Assembly: GCF_001429065.1 (NCBI RefSeq)
Contig: NZ_LMIB01000012.1
Coordinates: forward strand, 566,506 to 630,505
Source: Sphingomonas sp. Root710
GTDB lineage: Bacteria; Pseudomonadota; Alphaproteobacteria; Sphingomonadales; Sphingomonadaceae
Direction of reading: 5' to 3'
Length of the DNA: 64,000 nt
Shown in pieces: positions 17,041-25,702 of this stretch (positions are counted from its first letter, which is position 1; every line of letters begins with the position of its first letter). The position numbers and the translations under genes are program-made. Under the pieces are notes generated by a model that was given only the letters and a program-made list of their open reading frames with translations, did no database searches and was not told the DNA's origin.

Positions 17041-17738
17041 TGGCGCGTGCCAGGGTCCTCCTGGTCGAGGATGACGCCGCGCTGGCCGAACTGGTCAGCT
17101 GGCATCTCGAGCGCGAGGATTTCGAAGTCGAGCGCACCGGCGACGGCGAAGAGGCGATCCTCCTTGCCCGCGAGACGCCGCCCGACCTCGTCCTGCTCGA
17201 CTGGATGATCGAAGGCGTTTCGGGGATCGAAGTGTGCCGTCGCCTGCGCCGCCTGCCCGACACCGCCAACGTGCCGATCATCATGCTCACCGCACGCGGC
17301 GAGGAAGAGGATCGCGTGCGCGGCCTGGAAACCGGCGCCGACGATTATGTCACCAAGCCGTTCAGCCCGCGCGAGTTGCTCGCACGCGTCGGCGCGGTAC
17401 TCCGCCGGGTTCGCCCCGGGCTCGCCGGCGAACGGCTCGCCTATGCCGATATCGAGATGGACACCGCCAGCCATCGCGTGCGGCGCGGGGGCAGTCCCGT
17501 GATGCTCGGGCCGACCGAGTTCCGCTTGCTCAAGCATTTCCTCGAGCATCCCGGCCGCGTCTTCTCGCGCGAACGGCTGCTCGATTCGGTCTGGGGCCGC
17601 GACAGCGATATCGAGCCGCGCACCGTGGACGTCCATATCCGCAGGCTGCGCAAGGCGATCAACATCGCCGATGCCCCCGACGTGATCCGCACCGTCCGCT
17701 CGGCGGGCTATGCTCTCGACAGCGAAGGCGCGCTTTAG
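17040..17738 (+). CDS. phoB: Phosphate regulon response regulator PhoB
   Basis: An OmpR/PhoB-type regulator of 232 residues. The receiver has Asp10-Asp11 acidic residues, phosphoacceptor Asp54 (VLLDWMIEG), Thr84 and Lys106 (VTKPFSPRE). The C-terminal winged helix ends in RTVDVHIRRLRKAI and IRTVRSAGYAL. Partner of the PhoR-like kinase two genes upstream, activating phosphate-starvation genes. Confidence 0.95.
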   Translation: MARARVLLVEDDAALAELVSWHLEREDFEVERTGDGEEAILLARETPPDLVLLDWMIEGVSGIEVCRRLRRLPDTANVPIIMLTARGEEEDRVRGLETGADDYVTKPFSPRELLARVGAVLRRVRPGLAGERLAYADIEMDTASHRVRRGGSPVMLGPTEFRLLKHFLEHPGRVFSRERLLDSVWGRDSDIEPRTVDVHIRRLRKAINIADAPDVIRTVRSAGYALDSEGAL

Positions 17739-17810
17739 CAAATATCGCTGAGCAGGTGTATTGCAAATATAATACAGCTATGGTACTTCCGCATATGAAC
17801 GGAGAGGCCC

Positions 17811-18884
17811 ATGTATAGTGAAAGCGACATCGACGGCGCGGTCGAGGCCGGAGCGCTGAGCCCCGAAGCGGCGGCGTCCTTCCGGGCGCATGTCGCCGCA
17901 GTGCGGACCGCGCCCGCCGTCGACGAGGAAAGTTTCCGGCTGCTGACCGGCTTCAACGACATATTCGTCTCGATCGCCGCGGTGCTGATGCTCGTAGCTA
18001 TGGGCTGGCTGGGCAACAGCGTCCGGCTGTTCGCGCCAGAACATGGGCCGTCGCCGCTGATCGGTTTCGCGATTGCGGGCACAGCCTGGGGCCTCGCCGA
18101 ATATTTCACCCGCACGCGGCGCATGGCACTGCCGAGCATCCTGCTGTTGCTGGCCTTTGCCGGCGGCCTGTTCGGCGGCTTCGGCGCGCTGTTCGCCTGG
18201 ATGCTCGATGCGACCGACACAGAATTCGGCGACGGCCGGGTCGTTGCCGTCACGCTGGCGATCGCCGCGGCGCTGACCGCGGGCGGGGTGTGGCTGCACT
18301 GGCGGCGTTTCCGGGTGCCGATCACCGTGGCGGCGGGCGCCGCAACCGTGGCGGGGCTGTCGCTATCGCTGCTCGTCGCGGCGGCGCCGTCGCTCAGCAA
18401 GCATCTCCTGCCGTTACTGCTAGTGGCGGGGATCGGGGTCTTCGCGCTGGCGATGTGGTGGGATATGGGCGATCGGACGCGCACCACGCGCCGGTCGGAC
18501 GTTGCCTTCTGGCTGCATCTGCTCGCCGCGCCGATGCTCGTCCACCCGATCTTCGCGATGATGGGCATGCTTCAGGGAACTGCGGCGCCCGCCCAGGCGA
18601 CGATCGTCATCCTGCTCTATGTGGCGCTGGGCATCGTCGCGCTGGCGATCGACCGCCGCGCGCTGATGGTTTCGGCGCTCGTCTATGTGCTCTACGCGTT
18701 GTCGAGCCTGATCGAATCGAGTGGTGCGGTGGACCTGTCCTTCGGCCTGACCGCGCTGATCATCGGATCGGCCCTGCTGCTGCTCTCGGCTTTCTGGACC
18801 GCGGCACGGCGTTTCGTGGTCGGCTATCTGCCCGGCGATGTGGCCGCGCGCTTGCCGGTCGTCGATCGGGTAGCGCTGGCCTGA
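17811..18884 (+). CDS. Multi-pass membrane protein, DUF2157-like
   Basis: A 357-residue protein with a soluble N-terminus of about 45 residues (ESDIDGAVEAGALSPEAAASF) that resembles the short helical start of DUF2157 proteins, followed by about nine hydrophobic segments. GGAGAG lies 7 bases before ATG 17811. It has no catalytic motif. Neighbours (phoB upstream, convergent DUF2794 downstream) say nothing about its role. Probably an inner-membrane protein of unknown function. Confidence 0.75.
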   Translation: MYSESDIDGAVEAGALSPEAAASFRAHVAAVRTAPAVDEESFRLLTGFNDIFVSIAAVLMLVAMGWLGNSVRLFAPEHGPSPLIGFAIAGTAWGLAEYFTRTRRMALPSILLLLAFAGGLFGGFGALFAWMLDATDTEFGDGRVVAVTLAIAAALTAGGVWLHWRRFRVPITVAAGAATVAGLSLSLLVAAAPSLSKHLLPLLLVAGIGVFALAMWWDMGDRTRTTRRSDVAFWLHLLAAPMLVHPIFAMMGMLQGTAAPAQATIVILLYVALGIVALAIDRRALMVSALVYVLYALSSLIESSGAVDLSFGLTALIIGSALLLLSAFWTAARRFVVGYLPGDVAARLPVVDRVALA

Positions 18885-18904
18885 CCGCCAGCGGTATCGA
18901 GAAG

Positions 18905-19240
18905 TTACTCCCCCACCAGCTTCATCAGCCGGCGTTCGACGGGGGCCAGCACCGGCCCCAGTTCCGCGCCGCGCTTGAGCACCGAGCCGCCTTCACCGAT
19001 CAGCGCCCACATGCCCTGCCGGTTGCGTAGCGCGGGACGTTTCTCGATGCGATATTCGGGGCGCTCGGCGGCGCGACGAAAGGCTGCGAAACAAGCCGCA
19101 TCACGATCGAAATCGATCGCATAGTCGCGCCACAGCCCCGCCGCGACCATCCGGCCGTACAGGTCGAGAATGCGGGTGAGTTCAAGACGTTCGAAGCCGA
19201 TCTGCAACGGCTTGCCGGGAAATTGCGCGATCGTGCCCAT
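18905..19240 (-). CDS. DUF2794 domain protein
   Basis: A 111-residue protein matching the alphaproteobacterial DUF2794 family: ELTRILDLYGRMVAAGLWRDYAIDF, then FRRAAERPEYRIEKRPALRNRQG, and the tail VLKRGAELGPVL. Start ATG 19240 overlaps the stop of the upstream cysE-like gene by one base (TGATG), so they are cotranscribed. Function unknown; it is small, soluble and conserved in the class. Confidence 0.85.
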   Translation of the reverse strand: MGTIAQFPGKPLQIGFERLELTRILDLYGRMVAAGLWRDYAIDFDRDAACFAAFRRAAERPEYRIEKRPALRNRQGMWALIGEGGSVLKRGAELGPVLAPVERRLMKLVGE

Positions 19241-19968
19241 CAGGCGGATTCGCGGTCCTCTGCGATCTTCTTCGCCTCGGCGATGGCGGGGATCTTGCGC
19301 AGCGCCGCGTCGCGCTCGTCGATCAGCATGCCGATCCGGCCGCGCAGCGTCTCCAGCTCGCAGCGCAATATTTCAAGCTGCTGGGTCTGGGGGTCGAAGC
19401 GCTCGCTGCACGGCGTGCCATACGGCACGAATCCCTTCTGATATTCCTTGGCGTCGACCAGCATCGGCTTGGCGGGGATGCCGACCACGACCTGGCCTTC
19501 GACGACGTCGCGGGTCACGACCGCATTCGCGCCGACCCGGGCGCGCGGGCCGATGGTGATCGGGCCGAGGATCGCCGCGCCCAGGCTGATGATCGCGCCG
19601 TCGCCGATCGTCGGATGGCGTTTACCCGCCTGGCCGTTGGTCGGATTGGTGCCGCCCAGGGTCGCGCCCTGATAGATGGTCACGTCGTCGCCGATCACCG
19701 CGGTCTCGCCGATCACGACGAAGCCATGGTCGATGAAGAAGTTGCGGCCGATCTGCGCACCGGGGTGGATGTCGATCGCGGTGATCATCCGCGAGAAGTG
19801 ATTGACGAAGCGCGCGAGGAAATAGAGTTCGGCCTGGAAGAGCCAATGCGCAATGCGGTGAAGCCCCAGCGCGAGCACACCCGGATAGAGCAATATTTCC
19901 CAGCGCGACCGCGGCGCGGGATCGCGCGCCTTGATCGAGTCGAGATAGGAGATCAGTCCGTCGAACAT
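19240..19968 (-). CDS. cysE: Serine O-acetyltransferase-like hexapeptide enzyme
   Basis: A 242-residue left-handed beta-helix acyltransferase. Conserved SAT elements are present: RIAHWLFQAELYFLARF, DIHPGAQIGRNFFIDHG with the catalytic His of DHG, VTIYQGATLGG, KRHPTIGDGAIISLGA and GIPAK. It should acetylate serine with acetyl-CoA to supply cysteine synthesis. ATG 19968 has GGAAG upstream; the frame extends to 20148 without support. After the helix is an extra coiled-coil-like C-terminal tail of about 50 residues (LETLRGRIGMLIDERDAALRK), longer than E. coli-type CysE tails. Confidence 0.88.
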   Translation of the reverse strand: MFDGLISYLDSIKARDPAPRSRWEILLYPGVLALGLHRIAHWLFQAELYFLARFVNHFSRMITAIDIHPGAQIGRNFFIDHGFVVIGETAVIGDDVTIYQGATLGGTNPTNGQAGKRHPTIGDGAIISLGAAILGPITIGPRARVGANAVVTRDVVEGQVVVGIPAKPMLVDAKEYQKGFVPYGTPCSERFDPQTQQLEILRCELETLRGRIGMLIDERDAALRKIPAIAEAKKIAEDRESA

Positions 19969-20220
19969 CGGTCTTCCTTCTGGGCCCACTCCAGCGGGAA
20001 AGCCCAATATAGTCGCGGGAGCCGTTCCTGCAAAGATGTTCCTGAGCGGTACGTCATAAGCTGTGCTTGTTACATAAGGAAAATCTCTTCGTTCTCCGCG
20101 TGCCGACGGCGCGGTCGAACCGGCAGGCGCGGATGTTTCAGCGGCCAAAGGCCTCTAGGCCGGGCGCCGACGGACACGGGGGCTTATCGACGTGCGATTC
20201 CCGCGCTAGAGCTTGCCCAG

Positions 20221-20778
20221 ATGCTGACGCTGCCGAACATCCTCACCCTCTCGCGCATCCTCGCGGTGCCGATCCTGGTCTTCCTGCTCTGGCCGGCGCC
20301 CGAGCCAAGCCGATTTGATTATGCGATGGCGTGGGGGCTCTACGCCCTCATGGCGATTACCGATTATTTCGACGGCTATCTGGCTCGCGCACAGGGAACG
20401 GTGTCGAAGCTCGGCGTCTTCCTCGATCCGATCGCCGACAAGATCATGATCGCTGCGGTGATCCTGATGCTGGTCTTCACCGGCGATGTCGCGGGCTATG
20501 CGACGATCGCCGCGCTGATCATCCTGCTGCGCGAGATCGCGGTGTCGGGCCTGCGCGAATTCCTGGCAGGGATTCAGGTGTCGCTGCCGGTCAGCCAGCT
20601 CGCCAAGTGGAAGACGACCTTCCAGATCATATCGTTGGGCGCGATCATCCTTGGCAACGCCCTGCCCGACTGGGGATGGATCGAGCAGGTCGGCCTGTTC
20701 AGCCTGTGGGCGGCGGCTGTACTGACGCTGATCACCGGATGGGACTATCTCCGCGTCGGCATCCGGCACATGGACTGA
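20221..20778 (+). CDS. pgsA: CDP-diacylglycerol--glycerol-3-phosphate 3-phosphatidyltransferase
   Basis: A 185-residue membrane enzyme that starts phosphatidylglycerol synthesis. The CDP-alcohol transferase motif D-G-x2-A-R-x8-G-x3-D-x3-D is complete, beginning at Asp48/Asp51 (DYFDGYLARA) and ending at Asp69 and Asp73 (FLDPIADK). Several hydrophobic helices flank it. ATG 20221 starts the typical MLTLPNILTLSRI; the longer frame upstream is fortuitous. moaD follows 10 bases later. Confidence 0.93.
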   Translation: MLTLPNILTLSRILAVPILVFLLWPAPEPSRFDYAMAWGLYALMAITDYFDGYLARAQGTVSKLGVFLDPIADKIMIAAVILMLVFTGDVAGYATIAALIILLREIAVSGLREFLAGIQVSLPVSQLAKWKTTFQIISLGAIILGNALPDWGWIEQVGLFSLWAAAVLTLITGWDYLRVGIRHMD

Positions 20779-20788
20779 GCAGCGGGCG

Positions 20789-21046
20789 ATGCCGATCGAG
20801 ATCCTCTATTTCGCCGGGATACGCGAGGCAATCGGGCTGAGCGCCGAGACTGTCTCCCCGCCCGCTGATGTCGTCACCATCGCCGACCTGGTCGGTTGGC
20901 TCGCGGCGCGCGGCGGCGGCCATGCCGAGGCTTTTGCGGACCGGGCCCGCATCCGCGCCGCGATCGGCAGCGACTTTGCCGATCCCGGCACGCCGATCGC
21001 CGGCGCGCGTGAGATTGCCCTGTTTCCGCCGGTGACCGGCGGATGA
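20789..21046 (+). CDS. moaD: Molybdopterin synthase small subunit MoaD
   Basis: An 85-residue ubiquitin-like sulfur carrier. It starts PIEILYFAGIREAIG and ends in the required Gly-Gly after FPPVTGG, whose thiocarboxylate provides sulfur for molybdopterin. The stop overlaps the moaE start by 4 bases (ATGA), matching the two-subunit enzyme. Confidence 0.93.
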   Translation: MPIEILYFAGIREAIGLSAETVSPPADVVTIADLVGWLAARGGGHAEAFADRARIRAAIGSDFADPGTPIAGAREIALFPPVTGG

Positions 21047-21501
21047 TCGCCGATATCCGCGTCACCGTGGACGCCGCCGATATCGACATCGGCGCCGAAC
21101 TCGCCCGGCTTGAGGCGCTGGGCGGCGGCGGGGTCGCCAGCTTCACCGGGGTTGTGCGTGGCGGCGGCGGGCTGACTGCGCTCGAACTCGAACATCATCC
21201 CGGCATCACCCTGGCGATGATGACCCGCATCGCCGAGGAGGCAGCCGCACGCTGGCCGCTGCTCGGGATGACAGCGATCCATCGCTATGGCCGGCTCGCC
21301 CCCGGCGACCGGATCGTGCTGGTCGCCGCCGCGTCGCCGCACCGCGCCGCCGCGCTGGAGGCGACCGCCTTTCTAATCGACTGGCTCAAGACCCGTGCGC
21401 CCTTCTGGAAGAAGGAGCATTTCGCCGACGGTTCGAGCCGATGGGTGGAGGCGCGCGCCGCCGACGACGAAGCCGCCGCGCGCTGGAGCACGAAGGCGTG
21501 A
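21043..21501 (+). CDS. moaE: Molybdopterin synthase catalytic subunit MoaE
   Basis: A 152-residue MoaE: VASFTGVVRG, the LELEHHPG segment, RYGRLAPGDRIVLVAAAS, and the C-terminal KTRAPFWKKEHFADGSSRW with the conserved active-site lysines. It converts precursor Z to molybdopterin using MoaD thiocarboxylate. The stop overlaps the GTG of the sigma-factor gene (GTGA). Confidence 0.94.
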   Translation: MIADIRVTVDAADIDIGAELARLEALGGGGVASFTGVVRGGGGLTALELEHHPGITLAMMTRIAEEAAARWPLLGMTAIHRYGRLAPGDRIVLVAAASPHRAAALEATAFLIDWLKTRAPFWKKEHFADGSSRWVEARAADDEAAARWSTKA

Positions 21502-22031
21502 GCGCCGAGGAGCTTCCCGAACTGCTGCTGGCAGTGGCCCACGGCGACCGCGCCGCCTTCGCGCGCTTCTACCAGCGGACCTCCGCAAAACTTTTCGGTG
21601 TCGTCCTGCGTATCTTGCCCGAAAGGTCGTTGGCGGAAGACGCGATGCAGGATGCTTATGCGAAGATCTGGCGGAACGCGGCGGGCTATGACCCCCGGCG
21701 CGGGAGCCCGATCACCTGGGCCGCGACGATCGCCCGCAACGTCGCGATCGACCTGCGCCGCCGCGAACATCCGGGCGGCCGCCAGCGCGACGACGACTTC
21801 GATTTCGATGCGATGAGCGATCCCGCCGCGGGCGCATCGGCCGAAGAGATGGCGGCGCTGCGCGCCTGCCTCGACCGGCTCGACCCCGATCAGCGCGCGC
21901 TGATCCTCGCCGCCTATCTCAACGGAGAGAGCCGCGAGGAACTCGCCGAGCGGCTCGGCCATCCGACCGGCACGATCAAGAGCTGGCTGCACCGCGGCCT
22001 CGCCCGGTTGAAGGGCTGTCTCGATGGCTGA
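21498..22031 (+). CDS. ECF-type RNA polymerase sigma factor
   Basis: An extracytoplasmic-function sigma-70 factor of 177 residues when started at GTG 21498. Region 2 reads FARFYQRTSAKLFGVVLRIL and DAMQDAYAKIWRNA; region 4 reads LDPDQRALILAAYLNGESREELAERL with GTIKSWLHRGLARLK as recognition helix. It is followed by an overlapping RskA-type anti-sigma gene, the usual control arrangement. Targets cannot be inferred; the group resembles SigK-like factors. Confidence 0.9.
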   Translation: MSAEELPELLLAVAHGDRAAFARFYQRTSAKLFGVVLRILPERSLAEDAMQDAYAKIWRNAAGYDPRRGSPITWAATIARNVAIDLRRREHPGGRQRDDDFDFDAMSDPAAGASAEEMAALRACLDRLDPDQRALILAAYLNGESREELAERLGHPTGTIKSWLHRGLARLKGCLDG

Positions 22032-22710
22032 CGACATCGACATGCTCGCCGGCGAATATGTGCTCGGCACGCTCGACGATGCCGAGCGCCGCGCCTTTCA
22101 GCGGCGGCTGCTCACCGATCCGGTGGCGGTCGCCGCGGTGGCGATGTGGCAGGAGCGGCTGTCGCCGTTGCTGCTGGCCGTCCCCGAAGTCACCCCACCC
22201 ACCGGGCTCTGGCCGAAGATCGAGGCACGCAGCGCCCCCGCCAACGACAATCGTATCCGCCGCTGGCAGATCGCGACCGCCGCCGCGGCGCTGGTCGCAC
22301 TGGTCACGTCGGGACTCGCGCTGCGGCCGTTGCCGAAACCGGCACCGCAGCCGATCGTGACGCAACAGCCGCTGTTCCAGTCGGTTGCTGCCTTGAGCGA
22401 AAGCGGCGGCGCGCCGGCGCTGCTCGTCACTTATGACCAGGCGACCAAGACGATGAAGGTGACCCCGGTGAACGTCGCGCCACGCCCCGGCCACAGCATG
22501 GAATTGTGGGTGATCGCCGGCAAAGCCGCTCCGAAATCGATCGGACTGATGCGCGAGGACGGCGCGACCGCGCTCGACCGGATGGCGCTCGACATCAAGC
22601 AACAAATGACGATCGCGGTATCGGTCGAACCCAAAGGCGGATCGCCGACCGGGCTGCCGACCGGGCCGGTGGTCTATTCGGGGCAGATGATCACCCTGCC
22701 GACGAGTTAG
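22024..22710 (+). CDS. RskA-type membrane anti-sigma factor
   Basis: A 228-residue protein that overlaps the sigma gene by 8 bases. The N-terminus (ADDIDMLAGEYVLGTLDDAERRAF) is the sigma-binding domain and lacks the zinc-binding His/Cys motif, as in RskA proteins. A single membrane helix lies near residues 82-101. The periplasmic C-terminal domain has GHSMELWVIAGKAAPKSIGLM, typical of the RskA C-terminal family. It should hold the ECF sigma at the membrane until proteolysis. Confidence 0.88.
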   Translation: MADDIDMLAGEYVLGTLDDAERRAFQRRLLTDPVAVAAVAMWQERLSPLLLAVPEVTPPTGLWPKIEARSAPANDNRIRRWQIATAAAALVALVTSGLALRPLPKPAPQPIVTQQPLFQSVAALSESGGAPALLVTYDQATKTMKVTPVNVAPRPGHSMELWVIAGKAAPKSIGLMREDGATALDRMALDIKQQMTIAVSVEPKGGSPTGLPTGPVVYSGQMITLPTS

Positions 22711-22717
22711 ACCCGCA

Positions 22718-23458
22718 ATGCGGATCGCGGCGATCTCGGACATCCACGGCAACCTCGCCGCGCTCGACGCGGTGCTGGCGGATATTGCCCGGCGCGGAAT
22801 AGACTTCACCGTCAATCTCGGCGACATTATCTCCGGACCGCTCCAACCCACCGAGACCGCCGATCGGCTGATGGCGCTCGACCTGCCGACGATCCGCGGC
22901 AACCATGAGCGGCAGCTGCTGACCACGGCGCCAGCGATGATGGGCGCGTCCGACGCCTATGCCGACCAACACCTGTCCGATCGGCATCGCGCGTGGCTTA
23001 AGACCATGCCGATCAGCTTGCGGATCGGGGACGACGTGCTGCTATGCCACGGCACGCCGAAGAGCGACCTGAACTATTATCTCGACCATGTCGACGAAAG
23101 CGGCAGCCGCGCTGCAACGGCGGAAGAGATCGAGGCCCGGACCGGCGGCGAGACGGCGGCGCTGATCCTGTGCGGGCACACCCATCTTCCACGCGTCCAC
23201 CGCCGGCCGGGCGGCGGGCTGATCGTCAATCCTGGATCCGTGGGCCTGCCCGCTTATGCGGACAACCATCCCTGGCCGCACGTGATGGAGGCCGGAAGCC
23301 CGCACGCCCGCTATGCGATCGCCGAACGCGGCGCGGATGGGCGATGGTCGTCGGAGATGATCAGCGTGGATTATGGTTGGGAGACGGCGGCGCGGCTGGC
23401 CGATGAACGGGGCAGACCCGACTGGGCGGTGGCGCTCAGGACGGGGCGGATGTCCTGA
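22718..23458 (+). CDS. Metallophosphoesterase (YfcE/MJ0936-like)
   Basis: A 246-residue calcineurin-like phosphoesterase. The metal-binding signature is complete: SDIHGN near residue 7, NLGDIISGP, RGNHE, CHGTP and CGHTH, ending in IVNPGSVGLP. The substrate is unknown; relatives hydrolyse phosphodiesters. It lies 7 bases after the anti-sigma gene and is probably cotranscribed with the moa-sigma unit. It converges with oxyR. Confidence 0.88.
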   Translation: MRIAAISDIHGNLAALDAVLADIARRGIDFTVNLGDIISGPLQPTETADRLMALDLPTIRGNHERQLLTTAPAMMGASDAYADQHLSDRHRAWLKTMPISLRIGDDVLLCHGTPKSDLNYYLDHVDESGSRAATAEEIEARTGGETAALILCGHTHLPRVHRRPGGGLIVNPGSVGLPAYADNHPWPHVMEAGSPHARYAIAERGADGRWSSEMISVDYGWETAARLADERGRPDWAVALRTGRMS

Positions 23459-23471
23459 GCGTTCAGCATAG

Positions 23472-24371
23472 TCATTCGGCCTCCCGCAGCGCATCCGCGA
23501 GCAGCTTGAATTCCTTCTCGCGGGGGCTGCCCCGCCGCCAGGCCAGCGCGATCCGGCGCGAGGGGTGGTCGGCGTCGAGCGGCTTGGCGACGACATGGGT
23601 GTTGTCGAGGATGCCCGCGTCGAGCGCCATCGCCGGAAGCAGCGTCACCCCCAGGCCGTTGTCGACCATCTGCACCAGCGTGTGGAGCGAGGTGCCGAGC
23701 ATCGCCGCCTCGGCGCGCAGTTCGGGGCGGTTGCACGCGGCAAGGACGTGATCCTTCAGGCAATGGCCGTCTTCGAGCAGCAGCAGCCGGGATTCATCGA
23801 TCTCATTGGCGCTGATGCCCCGCGCCGGGCCATCCATCTCGCCCTCCGGAAAGGCGATGAACAATTTGTCGAGGAACAGGTCGACCGATTCGATATCGCC
23901 GCAATGATAGGGTAGCGCGAGCAGCACGCAGTCGAGATGGCCGCGATGGAGCGAGTCGCAGGCGGCGCTGGTCGTCTCCTCGCGCAGATAGAGCTTCAGG
24001 TCGGGCCACGCCGCACGGAGCTTCGGCAATATGCGCGGGAGCAGGAAGGGCGCGATCGTCGGGATGACCCCCATGCGCAAGTCGCCCGACAGCGGCTTGC
24101 CCGCCGCGCGGGCGAGATCGCCGAGTTCCTCCGCCTCGCGCAGCACCCGCTGCGCCTTCTCCGCGATGCGCAGCCCGAGCGGGGTGAAGCGGACGACACG
24201 GCGGGTGCGCTCGACCAGGGTGATGCCGATCAGCGACTCGAGCTCGCGCAGGCCTGCCGAGAGGGTCGACTGAGTGACGAAACAGGCCTCGGCGGCGCGC
24301 CCGAAATGACCATGGTCCTTCAGCGCGACGAGATATTGGAGCTGCTTCAGGGTCGGAAGATAGGTGGCCAT
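23472..24371 (-). CDS. oxyR: Hydrogen peroxide-sensing LysR regulator OxyR
   Basis: A 299-residue LysR-type regulator. N-terminal HTH (LKQLQYLVALKDHGHFGRAA, then FVTQSTLSAGLRELE) and a periplasmic-binding-like effector domain. The key redox pair is conserved: Cys204 and Cys213 in DGHCLKDHVLAAC, spaced exactly as Cys199/Cys208 of E. coli OxyR. It is divergent from ahpC across a 107-base spacer, the classical OxyR-target arrangement, so it should activate ahpC-ahpD under peroxide stress. Confidence 0.93.
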   Translation of the reverse strand: MATYLPTLKQLQYLVALKDHGHFGRAAEACFVTQSTLSAGLRELESLIGITLVERTRRVVRFTPLGLRIAEKAQRVLREAEELGDLARAAGKPLSGDLRMGVIPTIAPFLLPRILPKLRAAWPDLKLYLREETTSAACDSLHRGHLDCVLLALPYHCGDIESVDLFLDKLFIAFPEGEMDGPARGISANEIDESRLLLLEDGHCLKDHVLAACNRPELRAEAAMLGTSLHTLVQMVDNGLGVTLLPAMALDAGILDNTHVVAKPLDADHPSRRIALAWRRGSPREKEFKLLADALREAE

Positions 24372-24387
24372 TCATCGCCTCACTCGA

Positions 24388-24413
24388 TCATTGGTCGAGG
24401 AATAATCAATTGG
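24388..24413. promoter_or_regulatory. Candidate OxyR site between oxyR and ahpC
   Basis: ATTG (24390-24393) and CAAT (24407-24410) form a short inverted repeat within an AT-rich patch of the divergent promoter region. It fits a LysR-type dimer footprint in place and size, but it is a weak match to the E. coli OxyR consensus. Confidence 0.3.
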
Positions 24414-24478
24414 AACGCTCATAGCCAGCCTGCCAATAACCTCTCTCCGAATTTCGACTCTCATATGGAGACCCCATC

Positions 24479-25024
24479 ATGGCCCTTACCGTTGGCGACA
24501 AGTTCCCCGAGTTCGTCCTCCCCGTTCAGCAAGGCGTGTCCGCGCTGCCGGCTGGCGAAACGATCGACACCGGCGACACCCAGGGCAAGTGGAAGGTCGT
24601 ATTCTTCTGGCCGAAGGACTTCACCTTCATCTGCCCGACCGAGATCATCGGCTATGGCGAGCTGCAGAAGGATTTCGCCGATCGCGACGCGGTGCTGATC
24701 GGCGCGTCGACCGACACCGATTTCGTCCACTTCGCATGGCGCAAGTCGGACGAGCGCCTGGCAAACTGCGACTTCCCCTGGATCGCCGATAACCAGAAGA
24801 AGCTCGCCGACGCTTTGGGCATCGTCGATAAGGATGCCGGTGTCGCCTATCGCGCCACCTACATCGTCGATCCGCACAATGTGATCCAGCACGTCACCGT
24901 CAACGGCCTGAACCAGGGCCGCAACCCCGCCGAGGCGATCCGCGTGCTTGACGCGCTGCAGACCGACGAGCTGTGCCCGTGCAACTGGAAGGCCGGTGAC
25001 GAGGTCCTCAAGCCCGCTGCCTGA
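24479..25024 (+). CDS. ahpC: Alkyl hydroperoxide reductase AhpC, AhpD-dependent type
   Basis: A 181-residue two-Cys peroxiredoxin reducing peroxides. The peroxidatic Cys52 lies in PKDFTFICPTE and the C-terminal resolving Cys-Pro-Cys is at 166-168 (ELCPCNWKAGDEVL). The paired C-terminal cysteines are the mycobacterial-type arrangement that uses AhpD instead of AhpF, consistent with the ahpD gene downstream. ATG 24479 follows GGAG. Confidence 0.95.
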   Translation: MALTVGDKFPEFVLPVQQGVSALPAGETIDTGDTQGKWKVVFFWPKDFTFICPTEIIGYGELQKDFADRDAVLIGASTDTDFVHFAWRKSDERLANCDFPWIADNQKKLADALGIVDKDAGVAYRATYIVDPHNVIQHVTVNGLNQGRNPAEAIRVLDALQTDELCPCNWKAGDEVLKPAA

Positions 25025-25073
25025 TCCCCTTTTCAGGTAGCCAGTCGGGCCGCCCCCCGCGCGCCCGGCGAAT

Positions 25074-25108
25074 GGGCGCGGAGATCACCCGACCTCCGCG
25101 CCCTTTTT
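25074..25108 (+). terminator. Intrinsic terminator between ahpC and ahpD
   Basis: Stem GGGCGCGGAG (25074-25083) pairs perfectly with CTCCGCGCCC (25094-25103) across a 10-base loop and is followed by five T. This is a strong rho-independent terminator inside the ahpC-ahpD unit, so ahpD is probably expressed at lower level by read-through or from its own promoter. Confidence 0.8.
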
Positions 25109-25139
25109 CTTTCGCCCGATCATGAATGGAGCCCATCCG

Positions 25140-25661
25140 ATGTCGCTCAAGGAATTTTCCGACGCGCTGCCCGATTACGCCAAGGACATCCGCCTGAACC
25201 TCGGATCGCTGCTCGGCGACCAGACTCTCGGCGACCAGCGCAAATATGGCCTGCTGCTCGCTTGCGCCCATGGCAGCGGCTACAAGCCGATCGTCGATGC
25301 CGCCGAAGCCGAATGCACGCCGCATCTGAGCGCGGAGGCCGCCAACGCGGCCCGCGCCGCCGCCGCGGTGATGGCGATGAACAATGTCTATTACCGCTTC
25401 GTCCACCTCGCCTCGAACAAGGAATATGGCCAGATGCCCGCCAAGCTGCGGATGAACGTCATCGGCTCGCCGGGAATCGAGAAGGTCGACTTCGAACTGT
25501 TCAGCCTCGCGGTCTCCGCGATGAATGGCTGCGGCCTGTGCATCGACAGCCATGAGAAGGTGCTGCGCCAGCACAATATCGGCGCGGACATCATCCAGGC
25601 GGCGGCGCGCGTCGGGGCGGTGATCAAGGCCGCCGCCACCGTCCACGCAACGGCGGTCTGA
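25140..25661 (+). CDS. ahpD: Alkylhydroperoxidase AhpD
   Basis: A 173-residue AhpD from ATG 25140, which has GGAG 8 bases upstream and gives the typical MSLKEFSDALPDYAKDI start. The catalytic set is present: Glu119, Cys131, Cys134 (NGCGLCIDSHE) and His138. It re-reduces AhpC and takes electrons from lipoylated acyltransferase E2 and dihydrolipoyl dehydrogenase in the known mycobacterial system. Confidence 0.94.
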   Translation: MSLKEFSDALPDYAKDIRLNLGSLLGDQTLGDQRKYGLLLACAHGSGYKPIVDAAEAECTPHLSAEAANAARAAAAVMAMNNVYYRFVHLASNKEYGQMPAKLRMNVIGSPGIEKVDFELFSLAVSAMNGCGLCIDSHEKVLRQHNIGADIIQAAARVGAVIKAAATVHATAV

Positions 25662-25668
25662 ACCGCTC

Positions 25669-25700
25669 GGTTCCTCCCCATGTGTGCATGGGGAGGAACC
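25669..25700. terminator. Bidirectional hairpin between ahpD and a TonB receptor gene
   Basis: GGTTCCTCCCCATG (25669-25682) pairs perfectly over 14 bp with CATGGGGAGGAACC (25687-25700), with a TGTG loop. It sits between convergent genes. No T run follows on either strand, so it may need Rho or act as an end-protecting hairpin. Confidence 0.6.
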
Positions 25701-25702
25701 GT

